Assembly: GCA_963792785.1 (NCBI GenBank) | Contig: CAWBXO010000004.1 | Location: 1,426,001-1,490,000, forward strand | Source of the DNA: CAWIMX01 sp963792785 | GTDB lineage: Bacteria > Acidobacteriota > Vicinamibacteria > Vicinamibacterales > CAVVIG01 | Direction of reading: 5' to 3' | Length of the DNA stretch: 64,000 nucleotides | Part shown: piece by piece, positions 43,793-52,338 of the stretch | Layout: every line of letters starts with the position of its first letter | How positions within the stretch are numbered: position 1 is the stretch's first letter | The notes under the pieces: model-generated | Seen by the model: only the letters and a program-made list of their open reading frames with translations | The model's database searches: none | What the model was told of the DNA's origin: nothing | Position numbers and translations under genes: made by a program

Positions 43793-44730
43793 TAGGCGCT
43801 CAGCTTTCTCAGCGCCGCCGTAATCGTGTCGGCGTTCGGCAGGTTCGCCGCCTCGAGCACGTGCGAGAACGGCGCGTAGGTGTCGGGATAGGTCAGGCGC
43901 ATCACCGGCGCGTCCAGCCGGTCGAACCGCTCCTCCATCAGCACGGCCGAGATCTCCGCGCCGATGCCGAGCGTCTTCACGTCCTCGTGCACGATGAGGG
44001 CGCGGCTGGTCTTCTCCACGCTCCTGAAGATCGCGGCCTTGTCGAACGGCATCAGCGACCTCAGGTCGATCACCTCCACCTCGACGCCCTCCGTCGCGAG
44101 CCGGTCCGCCGCCTCGAGCGACGGCGCGACCATCGCGCCGTAGGTGACGAGCGTCGCGTCCGATCCCTCGCGGCGGATCGCGGCCTCGCCGATCGGGACG
44201 ATCGTGTCCGCGTCGCCCACCGGGCCCTTCGCGCGCCGGTAGAGGTACTTGTGCTCCATGTAGATGACCGGGTTGTCGTCGCGGATCGCGGCCTTGAGCA
44301 GGCCCTTCGCGTCCCAGGGCGTCGACGGCGCGACGACTTTCAGGCCAGGCCGGTGCACGAACCACGCCTCGGGGTTCTGCGAGTGGTAGAGCCCGCCGCC
44401 GACGTTGCCGCCGCTCGGCGCCCGCACGACGATCGGCACGCTGATGCGGCCGCCGTTGCGGAAGCGCAGCGTCGCCGCCTGATTCACGATCTGGTCGAAC
44501 GCGCAGGAGATGAAATCCGCGAACTGCATCTCGGCGACCGGCCGGTAGCCGCGCATCGCCGCGCCGATGCTGATGCCGACGATCGCGCTCTCCGAGATCG
44601 GCGTGTCGATCACCCGGTCCTCGCCGAACTCGTCCATCAGCCCCTGCGTGACGCCGAACGCCCCGCCGTACGCGCCCACATCCTCGCCGAGGACGAACAC
44701 CCGTTCGTCGCGACGCATCTCTTCCTGCAT
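43789..44730 (-). CDS. 2-oxoacid dehydrogenase E1 component, beta subunit (N-terminus disturbed)
   Basis: 313 aa from ATG 44730. Seen: RVFVLGEDVGAYGGAFGVTQ, TPISESAIVGISIGAAMRG, the Pyr-domain VVRAPSGGNVGGGLYHSQNP, and C-terminal VIDLRSLMPFDKAAI. The natural N-terminus (LTYLEAIREAM) is present but out of frame with the ATG at 44771-44773: an extra base near 44762 separates them, and the in-frame codon before is TGA. So the gene is either shortened by about 15 residues or suffers an indel. Pairs with E1-alpha to decarboxylate pyruvate or branched 2-oxoacids; E2/E3 are not nearby. Confidence 0.87.
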   Translation of the reverse strand: MQEEMRRDERVFVLGEDVGAYGGAFGVTQGLMDEFGEDRVIDTPISESAIVGISIGAAMRGYRPVAEMQFADFISCAFDQIVNQAATLRFRNGGRISVPIVVRAPSGGNVGGGLYHSQNPEAWFVHRPGLKVVAPSTPWDAKGLLKAAIRDDNPVIYMEHKYLYRRAKGPVGDADTIVPIGEAAIRREGSDATLVTYGAMVAPSLEAADRLATEGVEVEVIDLRSLMPFDKAAIFRSVEKTSRALIVHEDVKTLGIGAEISAVLMEERFDRLDAPVMRLTYPDTYAPFSHVLEAANLPNADTITAALRKLSAY

Positions 44731-44777
44731 CGCCTCGCGGATCGCTTCGAGGTAGGTCAGTTCTGTCGCTCATGCTG

Positions 44778-44885
44778 ATCACTCTGCGATTCTGATCACG
44801 AAAAGGCAACTCAAAGACCCGAAGACTCGAAGAAGAGAAGCTTGAAGTTCTTCCTTCGGGCCTTCGGGCCTTCGTGTTGCATTTG
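44778..44885 (-). repeat. Class I element, complete hairpin (minus orientation)
   Basis: Read on the minus strand: CAAATGCAACACGAAGGCCC arm (44885-44850), loop, CTTCTTCGAGTCTTCGGGTC arm, then TTGCCTTTTCGTGATCAG and tail AATCGCAGAGTGATC, ending 4 nt before the ATG at 44773. It starts 3 nt after the E1-alpha stop. Confidence 0.9.
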
Positions 44886-44888
44886 TTT

Positions 44889-45872
44889 TTACGCATAGAG
44901 ATCCGTGACCGCTTCGCTCGGATCGGGATCCGGGGCGTTCGTCGCGTACTCGACGGCGTCGTCGATCGTGCGGACGACGCGGGCGGCGATGTCCTTCTCG
45001 TGCTCGTCGGTGAGCACGTCGAGGCCCTTCAGGTATGTCGTGAAGGTCGGGATCGGATCCCGGCTCTTCCACATCGCCAGCTCTTCCTTCGTCCGGTAGA
45101 AGGCCTTGTCGTGCTCCGAATGGCCGTGCCAGCGGTACGTCTTGCACTCGATGAGCATCGGCCCGCCGCCCGATCGCGCCCGCGCGAGCGCGCCCTGCGT
45201 GGCCTGATACACCGCGAGCACGTCGTTGCCGTTGATCGCCACGCCGTCGAACCCGTAGCTCTCCGCCCGCACCGCCACATCGTCGATCGCCATGCTCTTC
45301 TCGAGCGGCACGGAGTACGCGTACTGGTTGTTCTCGCAGATGAAGATCACGGGCAGGTGCTGCACGCCCGCGAAGTTGAGCGCTTCGTGGAAATCGCCGG
45401 TGTTGCTCGCGCCCTCGCCGAAGTACGCGATGACGACGTGATCCGTCCGCTCGAGCTTGTAGGTGAGCGCGATGCCGGCGGCCACGGGCAGGTTCGCCCC
45501 GAGCATGCTCGTGTTGCCGAAGATGCCGAGGTCGGGCACGCCGCTGTGCAGCGCCGAGTCGCGGCCCTTCGAGAGGCCGGTCGTCTTCGCGAACATCTGC
45601 GACATCATCACGCGCGGCTCGACGCCCTTCATCAGAAATGTCCCGAGGTCCCGGTGCAGCGGGCAGATGTAGTCCTCGGGCCGCAGCCCGTAACAGGTGC
45701 CGACGACGATCGCTTCCTGGCCGATGCCGGTGTAGACGCCGCTGCGGACCTTGCCCTGCTTGACGAGAATGCTCAGCCGCTCGTCGAATGCGCGGATCAG
45801 CTTCAGCCAGTAGAACATCTCGAGCAGCTGTTCCGGCGCGAGCTTGAACTTTGTTCGCTTGATGGGAGGCAT
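44889..45872 (-). CDS. 2-oxoacid dehydrogenase E1 component, alpha subunit
   Basis: 327 aa thiamine-diphosphate enzyme subunit (pyruvate or branched-chain type). Seen: LIRAFDERLSILVKQGKVRS, GQEAIVVGTCYGLRPEDYIC, the TPP-binding stretch FGEGASNTGDFHEALNFAG ending with ENNQYAYSVP, and TYRWHGHSEHDKAFYR. The usual GDG of the TPP motif reads GEG here, a conservative change. E1-beta follows after a class I hairpin rather than the usual few bases. Substrate cannot be fixed without E2. Confidence 0.9.
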   Translation of the reverse strand: MPPIKRTKFKLAPEQLLEMFYWLKLIRAFDERLSILVKQGKVRSGVYTGIGQEAIVVGTCYGLRPEDYICPLHRDLGTFLMKGVEPRVMMSQMFAKTTGLSKGRDSALHSGVPDLGIFGNTSMLGANLPVAAGIALTYKLERTDHVVIAYFGEGASNTGDFHEALNFAGVQHLPVIFICENNQYAYSVPLEKSMAIDDVAVRAESYGFDGVAINGNDVLAVYQATQGALARARSGGGPMLIECKTYRWHGHSEHDKAFYRTKEELAMWKSRDPIPTFTTYLKGLDVLTDEHEKDIAARVVRTIDDAVEYATNAPDPDPSEAVTDLYA

Positions 45873-45887
45873 GGGGCGATCTTACAT

Positions 45888-45969
45888 TTGGTAATTGGGT
45901 AATTTGGTAATTTGGTAATTGTGGATCTGAACAATCACCAAATTACCAGATTACTCAATTACCCAATCC
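45888..45969. repeat. GGTAATTT inverted array
   Basis: Left arm 45890-45921 (GGTAATTG, GGTAATTT, GGTAATTT, GGTAATTG); right arm 45932-45969 is a diverged complement (ACCAAATTACCAGATTACTC). It lies between the reductase and E1-alpha genes. The reductase stop is inside it. Confidence 0.93.
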
Positions 45970-47196
45970 ACCTGGCGTCCTCGTCCTCGCCAGCTGACCC
46001 ACCATGTGCAGCGCGAGGCGCGGCGCGCGGGTCAGCAGGCGCCGCCGTAGCGCGCCGTAGCCCGACGTGCGCCCCACGACGTAGTCGACGAGCAGCCCGG
46101 CCGGCGCGCCGGGGCGGCCGGCCGCGCGGATCAGCGCCCCGATCCGCCGGCGGTCGCGGAAGAGAAACTGCTGGATCAGCACCGAGTCGCGCAGCTCGGC
46201 GCCGATCTCCCGATCGCACGCGCGCTGATAGCGGCGGGCCACGGTCCCCATCCGCATCGGCGGCGTCGTCGCGATCGTCCGGGCCGCCAGCTCGCCGGAC
46301 ACCATCGCGTAGTAGATGCCCTCGGCCGTGAACGCGTTCACGAACCCGCCGGCGTCGCCCGCGAGCAGCACCCGCCCGCGCCCCAGCCGCGGCAGCGGCC
46401 CGCCCACCGGAATCAGGAACGGCGTGAAGTGCTCACGCGCCGACTCGCCCTCGACGATGGCGCGGGAGCGGAGGTGATCGACGAATCGCCGCTGCAGATC
46501 GTACGGCGCCTCGGACCGCGACCGGCGGAAGTCGCCGAGCACGGACCCGATCCCGATGTTGACATGATCCCGCTTGGGGAAGACATACGCGTAACCCTCG
46601 GGCACGTACCCGTACGCGACCCACAGCATCGAGGGATCGACGTCGCGCAGGCGGGTGCGCGGGGTCTCCTCCATCATGTCGATCGCGACGGCCGATGCCT
46701 TCCAGCCCGTGTTCAGGCCCAGGCGGCGCGCGACGACGCTGTGGACGCCGTCGGCGGCGACGATGAGCGGCGCGTCGAACGCGCGGCCGTCGCGCGAGGT
46801 GAGCCGCACGCCGCCGGCGGTCTCTTCCGCCGAGACGACGTCCACGCCCGTCACGAGCTCGGCGCCGGCCTCGACGGCCAGGTCCACCAGCAGCGCGTCG
46901 AACTCCACGCGCCGGATCATCAGCGCCACCGGCCCGCCCGCGTCGATCGTCGTCTCGTCGCCGTCGGGCCCCTCGAGATGGATCCGCGACACGGTGTGGG
47001 TGGCGATGCGCGGAAGAGCGCGCTCGAGATACGGGAAACGCGCGAGCGCGCGGAGACTGATCCCGCCGCCGCACGGCTTGTTCCGGGGAAAGGAAGATCG
47101 ATCCAGGAGCCGCACCGGCACGCCGGCCAGCGCCAGCGCCCGCGCCGCCGTCGCCCCCGCGGGCCCGGCGCCCACCACTGTCACGCGTTCAGTCAT
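45955..47196 (-). CDS. Geranylgeranyl-reductase-family FAD oxidoreductase
   Basis: 413 aa. FAD-binding VVGAGPAGATAARALALAG, NKPCGGGISLRAL (the PxxCGGG motif of the family), IVAADGVHSVVARRLGL and GDAGGFVNAFTAEGIYYAM. Family members reduce isoprenoid double bonds (GGPP, archaeal-type lipids, menaquinone side chains) or act as related halogenase/epoxidase-like flavoenzymes. The ATG directly abuts the end of the class I element. The final residues (GLGN) and TGA are array-encoded. Confidence 0.86.
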   Translation of the reverse strand: MTERVTVVGAGPAGATAARALALAGVPVRLLDRSSFPRNKPCGGGISLRALARFPYLERALPRIATHTVSRIHLEGPDGDETTIDAGGPVALMIRRVEFDALLVDLAVEAGAELVTGVDVVSAEETAGGVRLTSRDGRAFDAPLIVAADGVHSVVARRLGLNTGWKASAVAIDMMEETPRTRLRDVDPSMLWVAYGYVPEGYAYVFPKRDHVNIGIGSVLGDFRRSRSEAPYDLQRRFVDHLRSRAIVEGESAREHFTPFLIPVGGPLPRLGRGRVLLAGDAGGFVNAFTAEGIYYAMVSGELAARTIATTPPMRMGTVARRYQRACDREIGAELRDSVLIQQFLFRDRRRIGALIRAAGRPGAPAGLLVDYVVGRTSGYGALRRRLLTRAPRLALHMVGQLARTRTPGGLGN

Positions 47197-47197
47197 G

Positions 47198-47333
47198 ATC
47201 CAAAATGCAACACGAAGGCCCGAAGACCCGAAGAAAGATCTCTAGAGAATGGTCTTCGTCGTGTTCGTCTTCGGGCCTTCGGGCCTTCGTGGTTGCATTT
47301 CCGTGATCGGAGATGCAGCGCGATCGCGTGATC
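47198..47333 (+). repeat. Class I element, complete hairpin (plus orientation, opposite to flanking genes)
   Basis: Left arm from 47198 (GATCCAAAATGCAACACGAA, then CCGAAG units to about 47235); right arm 47266-47302 (TCTTCGGGCCTTCGGGCC, GGTTGCATTT); tail CCGTGATCGGAGATGCAGCG, CGATCGCGTGATC to 47333. It fills the gap between the PIG-L enzyme stop (shared base 47333) and the reductase ATG. Confidence 0.9.
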
Positions 47334-50045
47334 TAGTGCCCGACACTGATGAGGTTCGCCAGGATCAGGTACGCGCCGTCGGTGCCGGCGGTCACCTGGC
47401 GCCACAGGCCGAGGCCGGTGTAGATCCAGTGGCCCTTGCCCGTACGTCGTCTCGACAAGCGCGCCGCGCTTGACGCCGGGGTTGAAGGGAAACGGATCGG
47501 CCATCTCGATCAGGTCGCGGTACCGCGGATCGCGATCGCCCAGGTAGTACGTCCCGCGCTCCTGCACCCAGTGGTCCCACACGGCCGACGTGAGCCGGTT
47601 CGGCGTGGTGAACACCGGATCGTTCGGCTCGAGCACCGTCACCGGCGCGAACTCGTCGGTCACGCGATCGCTGCTCGTCTTGGCCGGGTAGGGCCCGAAC
47701 TGCGCGTCGTTGAACTCGGTGCGGTTGTACTGCACGAGGAGCGTGCCGCCGTCGTTCACCCACGCCAGCAGCCGTCCGTTGTTCACGCGCACCGGATCCC
47801 GCTCGTAGGCGCGCACGCCCATCACGATCGTGTTGAACTTCGACAGGTCGCCCCACGCGAGGTCGTCGTCTCCGATCATCGTCACGGTGACGCCGAGCTG
47901 CGCGAGCGCCTCGGGCACCTCGTCGCCGACCCCGGGCACGTAGCCGAGGCTCAGGCTCGGCGCGACCTTCACGTCGAGCACCTTCACGGTGACGTCGGCC
48001 GGGTAATAGATGTGCGCGCGCCGGATGTGCTCGTACTCGATCACCTGGAAGCCGCGGTCGAACGTCTCATCGCCTGACGAGACGATGGCGTGGATGGCGT
48101 AGCTGCCGGCGCCGGCGTTCGCCGCCGTCTTCACCTGGAAGCGCGCGGTGATCTGCTCGTCGGCCGTCGTGAAGTCGACGGGCTGCTCGGCCGGCGTCGA
48201 CGTCCAGCCCTCGGGCAGCCGCAGCCGCGCCACGCCATGCGCGGCGCCGGGCGCGTCGTTCACCACCGTCACGCGCACCTCGCGCGAGCCGCCGGAGGCG
48301 ACCGTGGCCGTCGGGAAGATCGCGAAGTCGGGCGACACGCGCACCGAGAACGCGGGGACCACGAGAATGTTGGAGCGCTTCTCGCCGCTGAAGATGTTGC
48401 CGCGGTAGCGATACTCGATCGGCTGCGTGGCCACGATGTCCTCGCCCGCCACCGTCATCGCGACCGTCGCCGTGAACGGCGTCGGCCGCATCGGCAGGCC
48501 GAACGGCGCGTCGGCGTCGAACGTGTAGCGGCCGGCCTCGCCGTCGCGGTGCCAGTACGGCTCGCTGGGCCGCGCGTCGCTCGGCACCGTCGCCGTGACC
48601 TGGCACTGCGCGACCTCGTTCTGGTCGAGCGTGGAGATCTCGGCCGGCGGCGCGCCGCCGCCGCCGCGCCCGCCCCGGCCGCCGAAGCCGCCGCGCCCGC
48701 CCGTGGCGGCGGCCAGATGGCACGCCGAGGCCACGCGCAGGCCGCCGAACGAGATGCCGTCGACGGTGATCGGATCCTGGCCGCGGTTCGCCACGAGCAC
48801 GTCCGCCCGCAGCGGCTGCCCCGGGATCACCACGCCGTCCTCGGCGAGCGTCTCGATGCGGACGTCGGCCGCCATCAGGATCGCCTTCTGGAACTCTTCT
48901 TCCTTCTGCGCGAGGCGGGCGTCGATGTCGAACCGTCCGGCCGGATCGGCGACGACCACGTCCAGCTCGTTGCGCAGCTCGCGGACGCTCCGCAGGCCCG
49001 CCGCGAGCGGCGACAGCGTGTCTTCATCGTGCCCGTCGTCGAAGGAGCGCTGCGCCTGCTGGACGAAGATCCCGATCTCGCGCAGCCCGCGCGTGAGCGC
49101 CGGCACCGGCTGGGGGCCCGCGAAGCGCGCGAGGCCGACGAGCGAGGTGTCGATGCCGTCGAAGAGCGACGTCTCCGCCTTGCCCATTTCACCGGGGATC
49201 GTGGACTCCACGAGCTGATAGGCCGTGGCCGCGGGGCCGGGCATCGCGAGCAGCACGGCCTGCCCCTGGCACTTGTGCATGCTGCGCGCCTCGATCCCGA
49301 TCTCGTAGCAGGTCTTGCCGAGCAGTTGATCGTAGGTGTCGAGGTCGAGGCGCATCGTGGGCGCGCTGTCGACGCCGCGCCCGGTGCCGGCGAAGCCGAG
49401 CTGGATGTAGAACTTCGCCGGCTGCCACGGCAGCAGGCCGGCGGCGATCTGATCGGGATACTTCGTCGGGTCGCCGGCGATCTTCCACGCCTCGCGCGCG
49501 AGGATGGACGAGGCCTGGTGGTGCTGGCCGCCGCCGCCGCCCGTCGGGCTCAGCGCGAACATCACGTCGGGACGGACGAGGCGGATCAGGTGGACGTAGT
49601 CCTCGATGATCGCGTCGCGGCCCCATTTCTCGAACGTCTCGTCGGTGCTGAACGAGTAGCCGAAATCGACGGCGCGCGTGAAGTACTGCTCGGTGCCGTC
49701 GAAGCGATGGAGCGCCTCCAGCTCCTGCGTGCGCAGGACGCCGAGCGCCTCGAACAGCTCCGGACCGATCTCGTTCTGCCCGCCGTTGCCGCGCGTGGCC
49801 GTGGCGAGCGCCGTGCGGTAGCCCTCGAGCCGGTTCAACTTCACCAGCAGGCCGTTGTTCTCGTCGTCGGGATGGGCCGTTGCCTGCATGGCGATGCCGG
49901 TGTTCCCCAGGTGGCGAAGGGCGAGGCCGAGGCCGACATGGCCCTGTTCGTCGTCCAGGGGATTGGCGCGCATCTGGCCGTCGAGGGCGATCGAGCCGGC
50001 GGCCGCGGCGAAGACCAAGGCCAGACAGGCGATTCGGGTCCGCAT
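47333..50045 (-). pseudogene. Large exported PIG-L deacetylase-like protein, single-base frameshift near the C-terminus
   Basis: About 903 aa if repaired. ATG 50043-50045 starts a signal peptide (ACLALVFAAAAGSIAL). PIG-L domain: AMQATAHPDDENNGLLVKLN and GGGGGQHHQASSILAREAWK give the zinc ligands. After about residue 420 come beta-sandwich domains with a Gly-rich loop (GGRGGFGGRGGRGGGG), ending in a GATase-like or Rossmann-like part (NTIVMGVRAYERDPVRVNNG). At LVETTYG an extra C at about 47439-47441 shifts the frame; corrected, it continues KGHWIYTGLGLWRQVTAG and ends LANLISVGH at TAG 47333-47335. Probably acts on exported amino-sugar substrates. Confidence 0.82.
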
Positions 50046-50066
50046 GGAGCTATCAAACCATAATTT

Positions 50067-50106
50067 GGGTGCTTGGGTGCTTGGGTGCTTAGGTGCTTGG
50101 GTGCTT
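50067..50106 (-). repeat. GGGTGCTT tandem array
   Basis: Five 8-bp units, four perfect and one AGGTGCTT. The single G-to-A change creates the TAA that ends the vapC gene. It lies between the vapC 3' end and the PIG-L gene start. Confidence 0.95.
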
Positions 50107-50490
50107 GGCTGAGTAGCGGTGGACCATGTCCAGTTGTTCCATGCGGCCGAAGTCCTCGTCGAGGGACCAGACGAGGGCGCCGAGCTCGCGGGCCAGGCCG
50201 GCAATCAGCAGATCCGTCAGGGAGAAGCGGTGGCCGGCGTCGGCGGCCGAGTCCACCCAGCCTTCCATGAGGGCCCACGTGTCCTCGGAGGGGTGGACGA
50301 CCGGTAGAGCGGACAGGCCGCGCCGCAGCGCCGCCCGGTCGCGCGGCGAGACGCCGGCGGCCAGCTCGAGGCGCACCGGCAGGGGCAGGGCCACCTCGTC
50401 GGCGTCGAGCAGCGCGCGCAGCGCGCCGGCCTCCTCGGAACGCGGGTGGCGCATGGCCGCCACCCACACCGAGGTATCCACGACGATCAC
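50089..50490 (-). CDS. vapC: VapC-type PIN-domain toxin
   Basis: 133 aa from GTG. A PIN ribonuclease: MIVVDTSVWVAAMRHPRSE holds the first acidic residue, ALLDADEVALPLPVRLEL the second, and FSLTDLLIAGLAREL plus LVWSLDEDFGRMEQL the others. Cleaves RNA (often tRNA or rRNA) when free of antitoxin. The start overlaps the vapB stop (GTGA, 50487-50490). The last residues (SAKHPST) and TAA are made by the GGGTGCTT array. Confidence 0.9.
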   Translation of the reverse strand: MIVVDTSVWVAAMRHPRSEEAGALRALLDADEVALPLPVRLELAAGVSPRDRAALRRGLSALPVVHPSEDTWALMEGWVDSAADAGHRFSLTDLLIAGLARELGALVWSLDEDFGRMEQLDMVHRYSAKHPST

Positions 50491-50696
50491 GGCCGGCGCC
50501 GCTCCTTCTTGCGGAGCGCGGCCGGATCGAACTCGAACTCGACCCGGCCCATCAGCGCCTTCAGTTCGTCTAAACGACTGCGGCGCACGACCTCGCGCAG
50601 GGCGAACACGACCGTGTCCGTTTTCGAGGTGTAGCCGAGGGCGTCCCGGGCCTCGTCGACGAGCCCGTCTGGAAGGATGAGCGTCGTGCGCAACAT
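50487..50696 (-). CDS. vapB: VapB-type antitoxin
   Basis: 69 aa. MLRTTLILPDGLVDEARDAL is a ribbon-helix-helix-like DNA-binding start of the VapB/DUF2191 kind, and the basic C-terminal part (FEFDPAALRKKERRR) would wrap the toxin. Its position upstream of and overlapping vapC is standard. It probably represses its own promoter through the CATATG pair. The ATG is the first codon at or next to the predicted transcript start. Confidence 0.88.
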   Translation of the reverse strand: MLRTTLILPDGLVDEARDALGYTSKTDTVVFALREVVRRSRLDELKALMGRVEFEFDPAALRKKERRRP

Positions 50697-50733
50697 ATGA
50701 TTGATGCTATTTCATATGTTTTATGTATGTCAA
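50694..50733 (-). promoter_or_regulatory. vapBC promoter and CATATG operator pair, leaderless
   Basis: On the minus strand, TTGACA (50733-50728) and TAGCAT (50709-50704) are 18 nt apart, placing the start at about 50697, next to the vapB ATG at 50696. Two CATATG palindromes (50694-50699 and 50713-50718) flank the -10 with centres 19 nt apart, about two helix turns. The stretch is strikingly AT-rich for this genome. Confidence 0.65.
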
Positions 50734-50782
50734 ATACATGTCTACTGATATGACCTTCGGGCGCGAGGCCCGCAGAGTCCTG

Positions 50783-50788
50783 TAGAAT
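50783..50788 (+). promoter_or_regulatory. Candidate -10 box for the barrel-protein gene
   Basis: TAGAAT lies 12 nt before the ATG at 50800, preceded by TG. A similar TAGAAT precedes the fusion gene at 19203. No -35 box was recognised. Confidence 0.3.
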
Positions 50789-50799
50789 CACAGAGGCAC

Positions 50800-51852
50800 A
50801 TGTCCTTTTCGTCGCAGCGGCTGGCTCGGGGGCTCGCGCTCGTCGGGGTCCTCGGCACCTTCTTCGCCGGCCGCGCCTCCGCGCAAACAGTGATCGTCCG
50901 CCACGCGCCGGCCGGCGCGAGTGTCGAGGTGCAGCTGAACACGGCGCCCGCGACCACGGCCACGGCCGACGATGAAGGCGTGGCCACGCTCACGCTCAAC
51001 CTGCCCGCGACCCTGACCGAGACCCTCGTCTCCGTGTACGTCGACACGTGCGGCCGCGAAGTCGACGTCCGGCTGCTGAGCTCGACGCCCGCGCCCGTGG
51101 CGGCGAACTGCACGCGCAGCGACGGCGGCGCGCAGTTCGTGATCCGGCCGATCACGACCTTCGTGATCAACGTCGGCGGATCGGGCGCGTCGGTGCGGAT
51201 GCGGCAGGGCCCGCCGTTCGCGTCGTGGCTCACCGACACGCCCCTGGACGCCGACGGCGCGGCGATCGAGGGCGGCGTCGCGACGAGCCTGCGGCCGCGC
51301 GCCGGGCTCAGCGTGTTCGGCGGCGGCGGCATCGCGTCGTACTCGAACGCGAAGTCGCTGCTGTGCGGCGACACCATCTGCAACGGCAAGCGCTTCGCGC
51401 TCGGCTCCGAGGTCGGCGTGATGGCCTGGGCGCTGCCGGTCCTCGGCCTGCAGGTGTCCTACCTGAGACCCGCGCAGACGAAGGCGAGCGGCTCGGGGAC
51501 GGGGTTCACCTTCGACAGCGCGCTCGATTCCCGCGTGCTGATCCTCGCGGCGACCGTCGGCGGCACGAGCGCCAACCTCCGCTTCTACGGGCAGGGCGGC
51601 GCGAACTATCACCGGGCGACGTTCACGCAGAATGAGCAGACGGCCGACGCCAGCCAGTCGCTGTATCTCGAGACCAAAGGCTGGGGCTGGGTCGCGGGCG
51701 GCGGCATCGAGGGGTGGGTGGTGCCGCGGCTGGCGATCTACTTCGAGGGGCGGATCCTCGCCGTGCGCGGCAACAACACGACTGGCGGCGAAGGCGTGAT
51801 GCACGACCACCTCACCACGGTGATGGGCGGCCTCCGTTTCAAGTTGTTCTAG
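50800..51852 (+). CDS. Exported beta-rich surface protein, probable outer-membrane barrel
   Basis: 350 aa. Signal peptide ending about residue 28 (GTFFAGRASAQ). Residues 30-140 look like an Ig-like or PEGA-like beta domain (VIVRHAPAGASVEVQLN); residues 155-350 show alternating polar/hydrophobic strands (AGLSVFGGGGIASYSNAKSL; TVMGGLRFKLF) and end in Phe, as barrels do. Function unknown. Divergent from vapBC. Confidence 0.75.
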   Translation: MSFSSQRLARGLALVGVLGTFFAGRASAQTVIVRHAPAGASVEVQLNTAPATTATADDEGVATLTLNLPATLTETLVSVYVDTCGREVDVRLLSSTPAPVAANCTRSDGGAQFVIRPITTFVINVGGSGASVRMRQGPPFASWLTDTPLDADGAAIEGGVATSLRPRAGLSVFGGGGIASYSNAKSLLCGDTICNGKRFALGSEVGVMAWALPVLGLQVSYLRPAQTKASGSGTGFTFDSALDSRVLILAATVGGTSANLRFYGQGGANYHRATFTQNEQTADASQSLYLETKGWGWVAGGGIEGWVVPRLAIYFEGRILAVRGNNTTGGEGVMHDHLTTVMGGLRFKLF

Positions 51853-51866
51853 GCAGGTTATTGAAT

Positions 51867-52289
51867 ATGCGGATTCGGACGGGTCTGGTGCTCGCGGCGT
51901 TCGCCGCGATTTCTGCGGGCTGCGCGCTGCCGACGGGGCCGTCGGCGAACGTGCCGTTCTCGGCGACCGATCTCGTCGTGGGCACGGGCAACTCGGCCGA
52001 CTCGGGCGAGTCGATCACCGTGGACTACACCGGCTGGCTCTACGACGCCGGCGCGGCCGACCACAAGGGCCTCGTGTTCGACACGTCGATCGGGAAATCG
52101 GCGTTCACGTTCGACCTCGGCGCGGGCGAAGTGATCCCCGGCTGGGATCAGGGGCTGCTCGGGATGAAGGTAGGCGGGACGCGCGAACTCGTCGTGCCGC
52201 CGTCGCTGGCCTATGGCGACACCCGGGCCGGAATCATCCCGGCGAATGCCACGCTGCTGTTCGACATTACGCTGAACGACGCGCCGTAG
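51867..52289 (+). CDS. FKBP-type peptidyl-prolyl isomerase, predicted lipoprotein
   Basis: 140 aa from ATG 51867. Lipobox AISAGC near residue 20, then a complete FKBP domain: ESITVDYTGWLYDAG, GLVFDTSIGKSAFTFDLG, GEVIPGWDQGLLGMKVGGTR, LVVPPSLAYGD, ATLLFDITL. The key aromatic and Asp positions are present. Helps proteins fold outside the cytoplasm. It starts 14 nt after the barrel gene and may be co-transcribed. Confidence 0.92.
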   Translation: MRIRTGLVLAAFAAISAGCALPTGPSANVPFSATDLVVGTGNSADSGESITVDYTGWLYDAGAADHKGLVFDTSIGKSAFTFDLGAGEVIPGWDQGLLGMKVGGTRELVVPPSLAYGDTRAGIIPANATLLFDITLNDAP

Positions 52290-52294
52290 CCCCC

Positions 52295-52338
52295 AGCCCC
52301 TTACAGCGAAGCGCCAAGCCCCCTACACCGAAGAGCCA
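52295..52338. repeat. 22-bp direct repeat at a convergent junction
   Basis: AGCCCCTTACAGCGAAGCGC+CA (52295-52316) is repeated with 4 changes at 52317-52338, and a third partial copy starts at 52339. It contains the bshA stop codon. Confidence 0.8.

Noticed and set aside
47193..47333. Extension of the PIG-L frame through the class I element
   Set aside because: It follows a frameshift and the peptide (CNHEGPKARRR) is repeat translation; the true stop in the corrected frame is at 47333.
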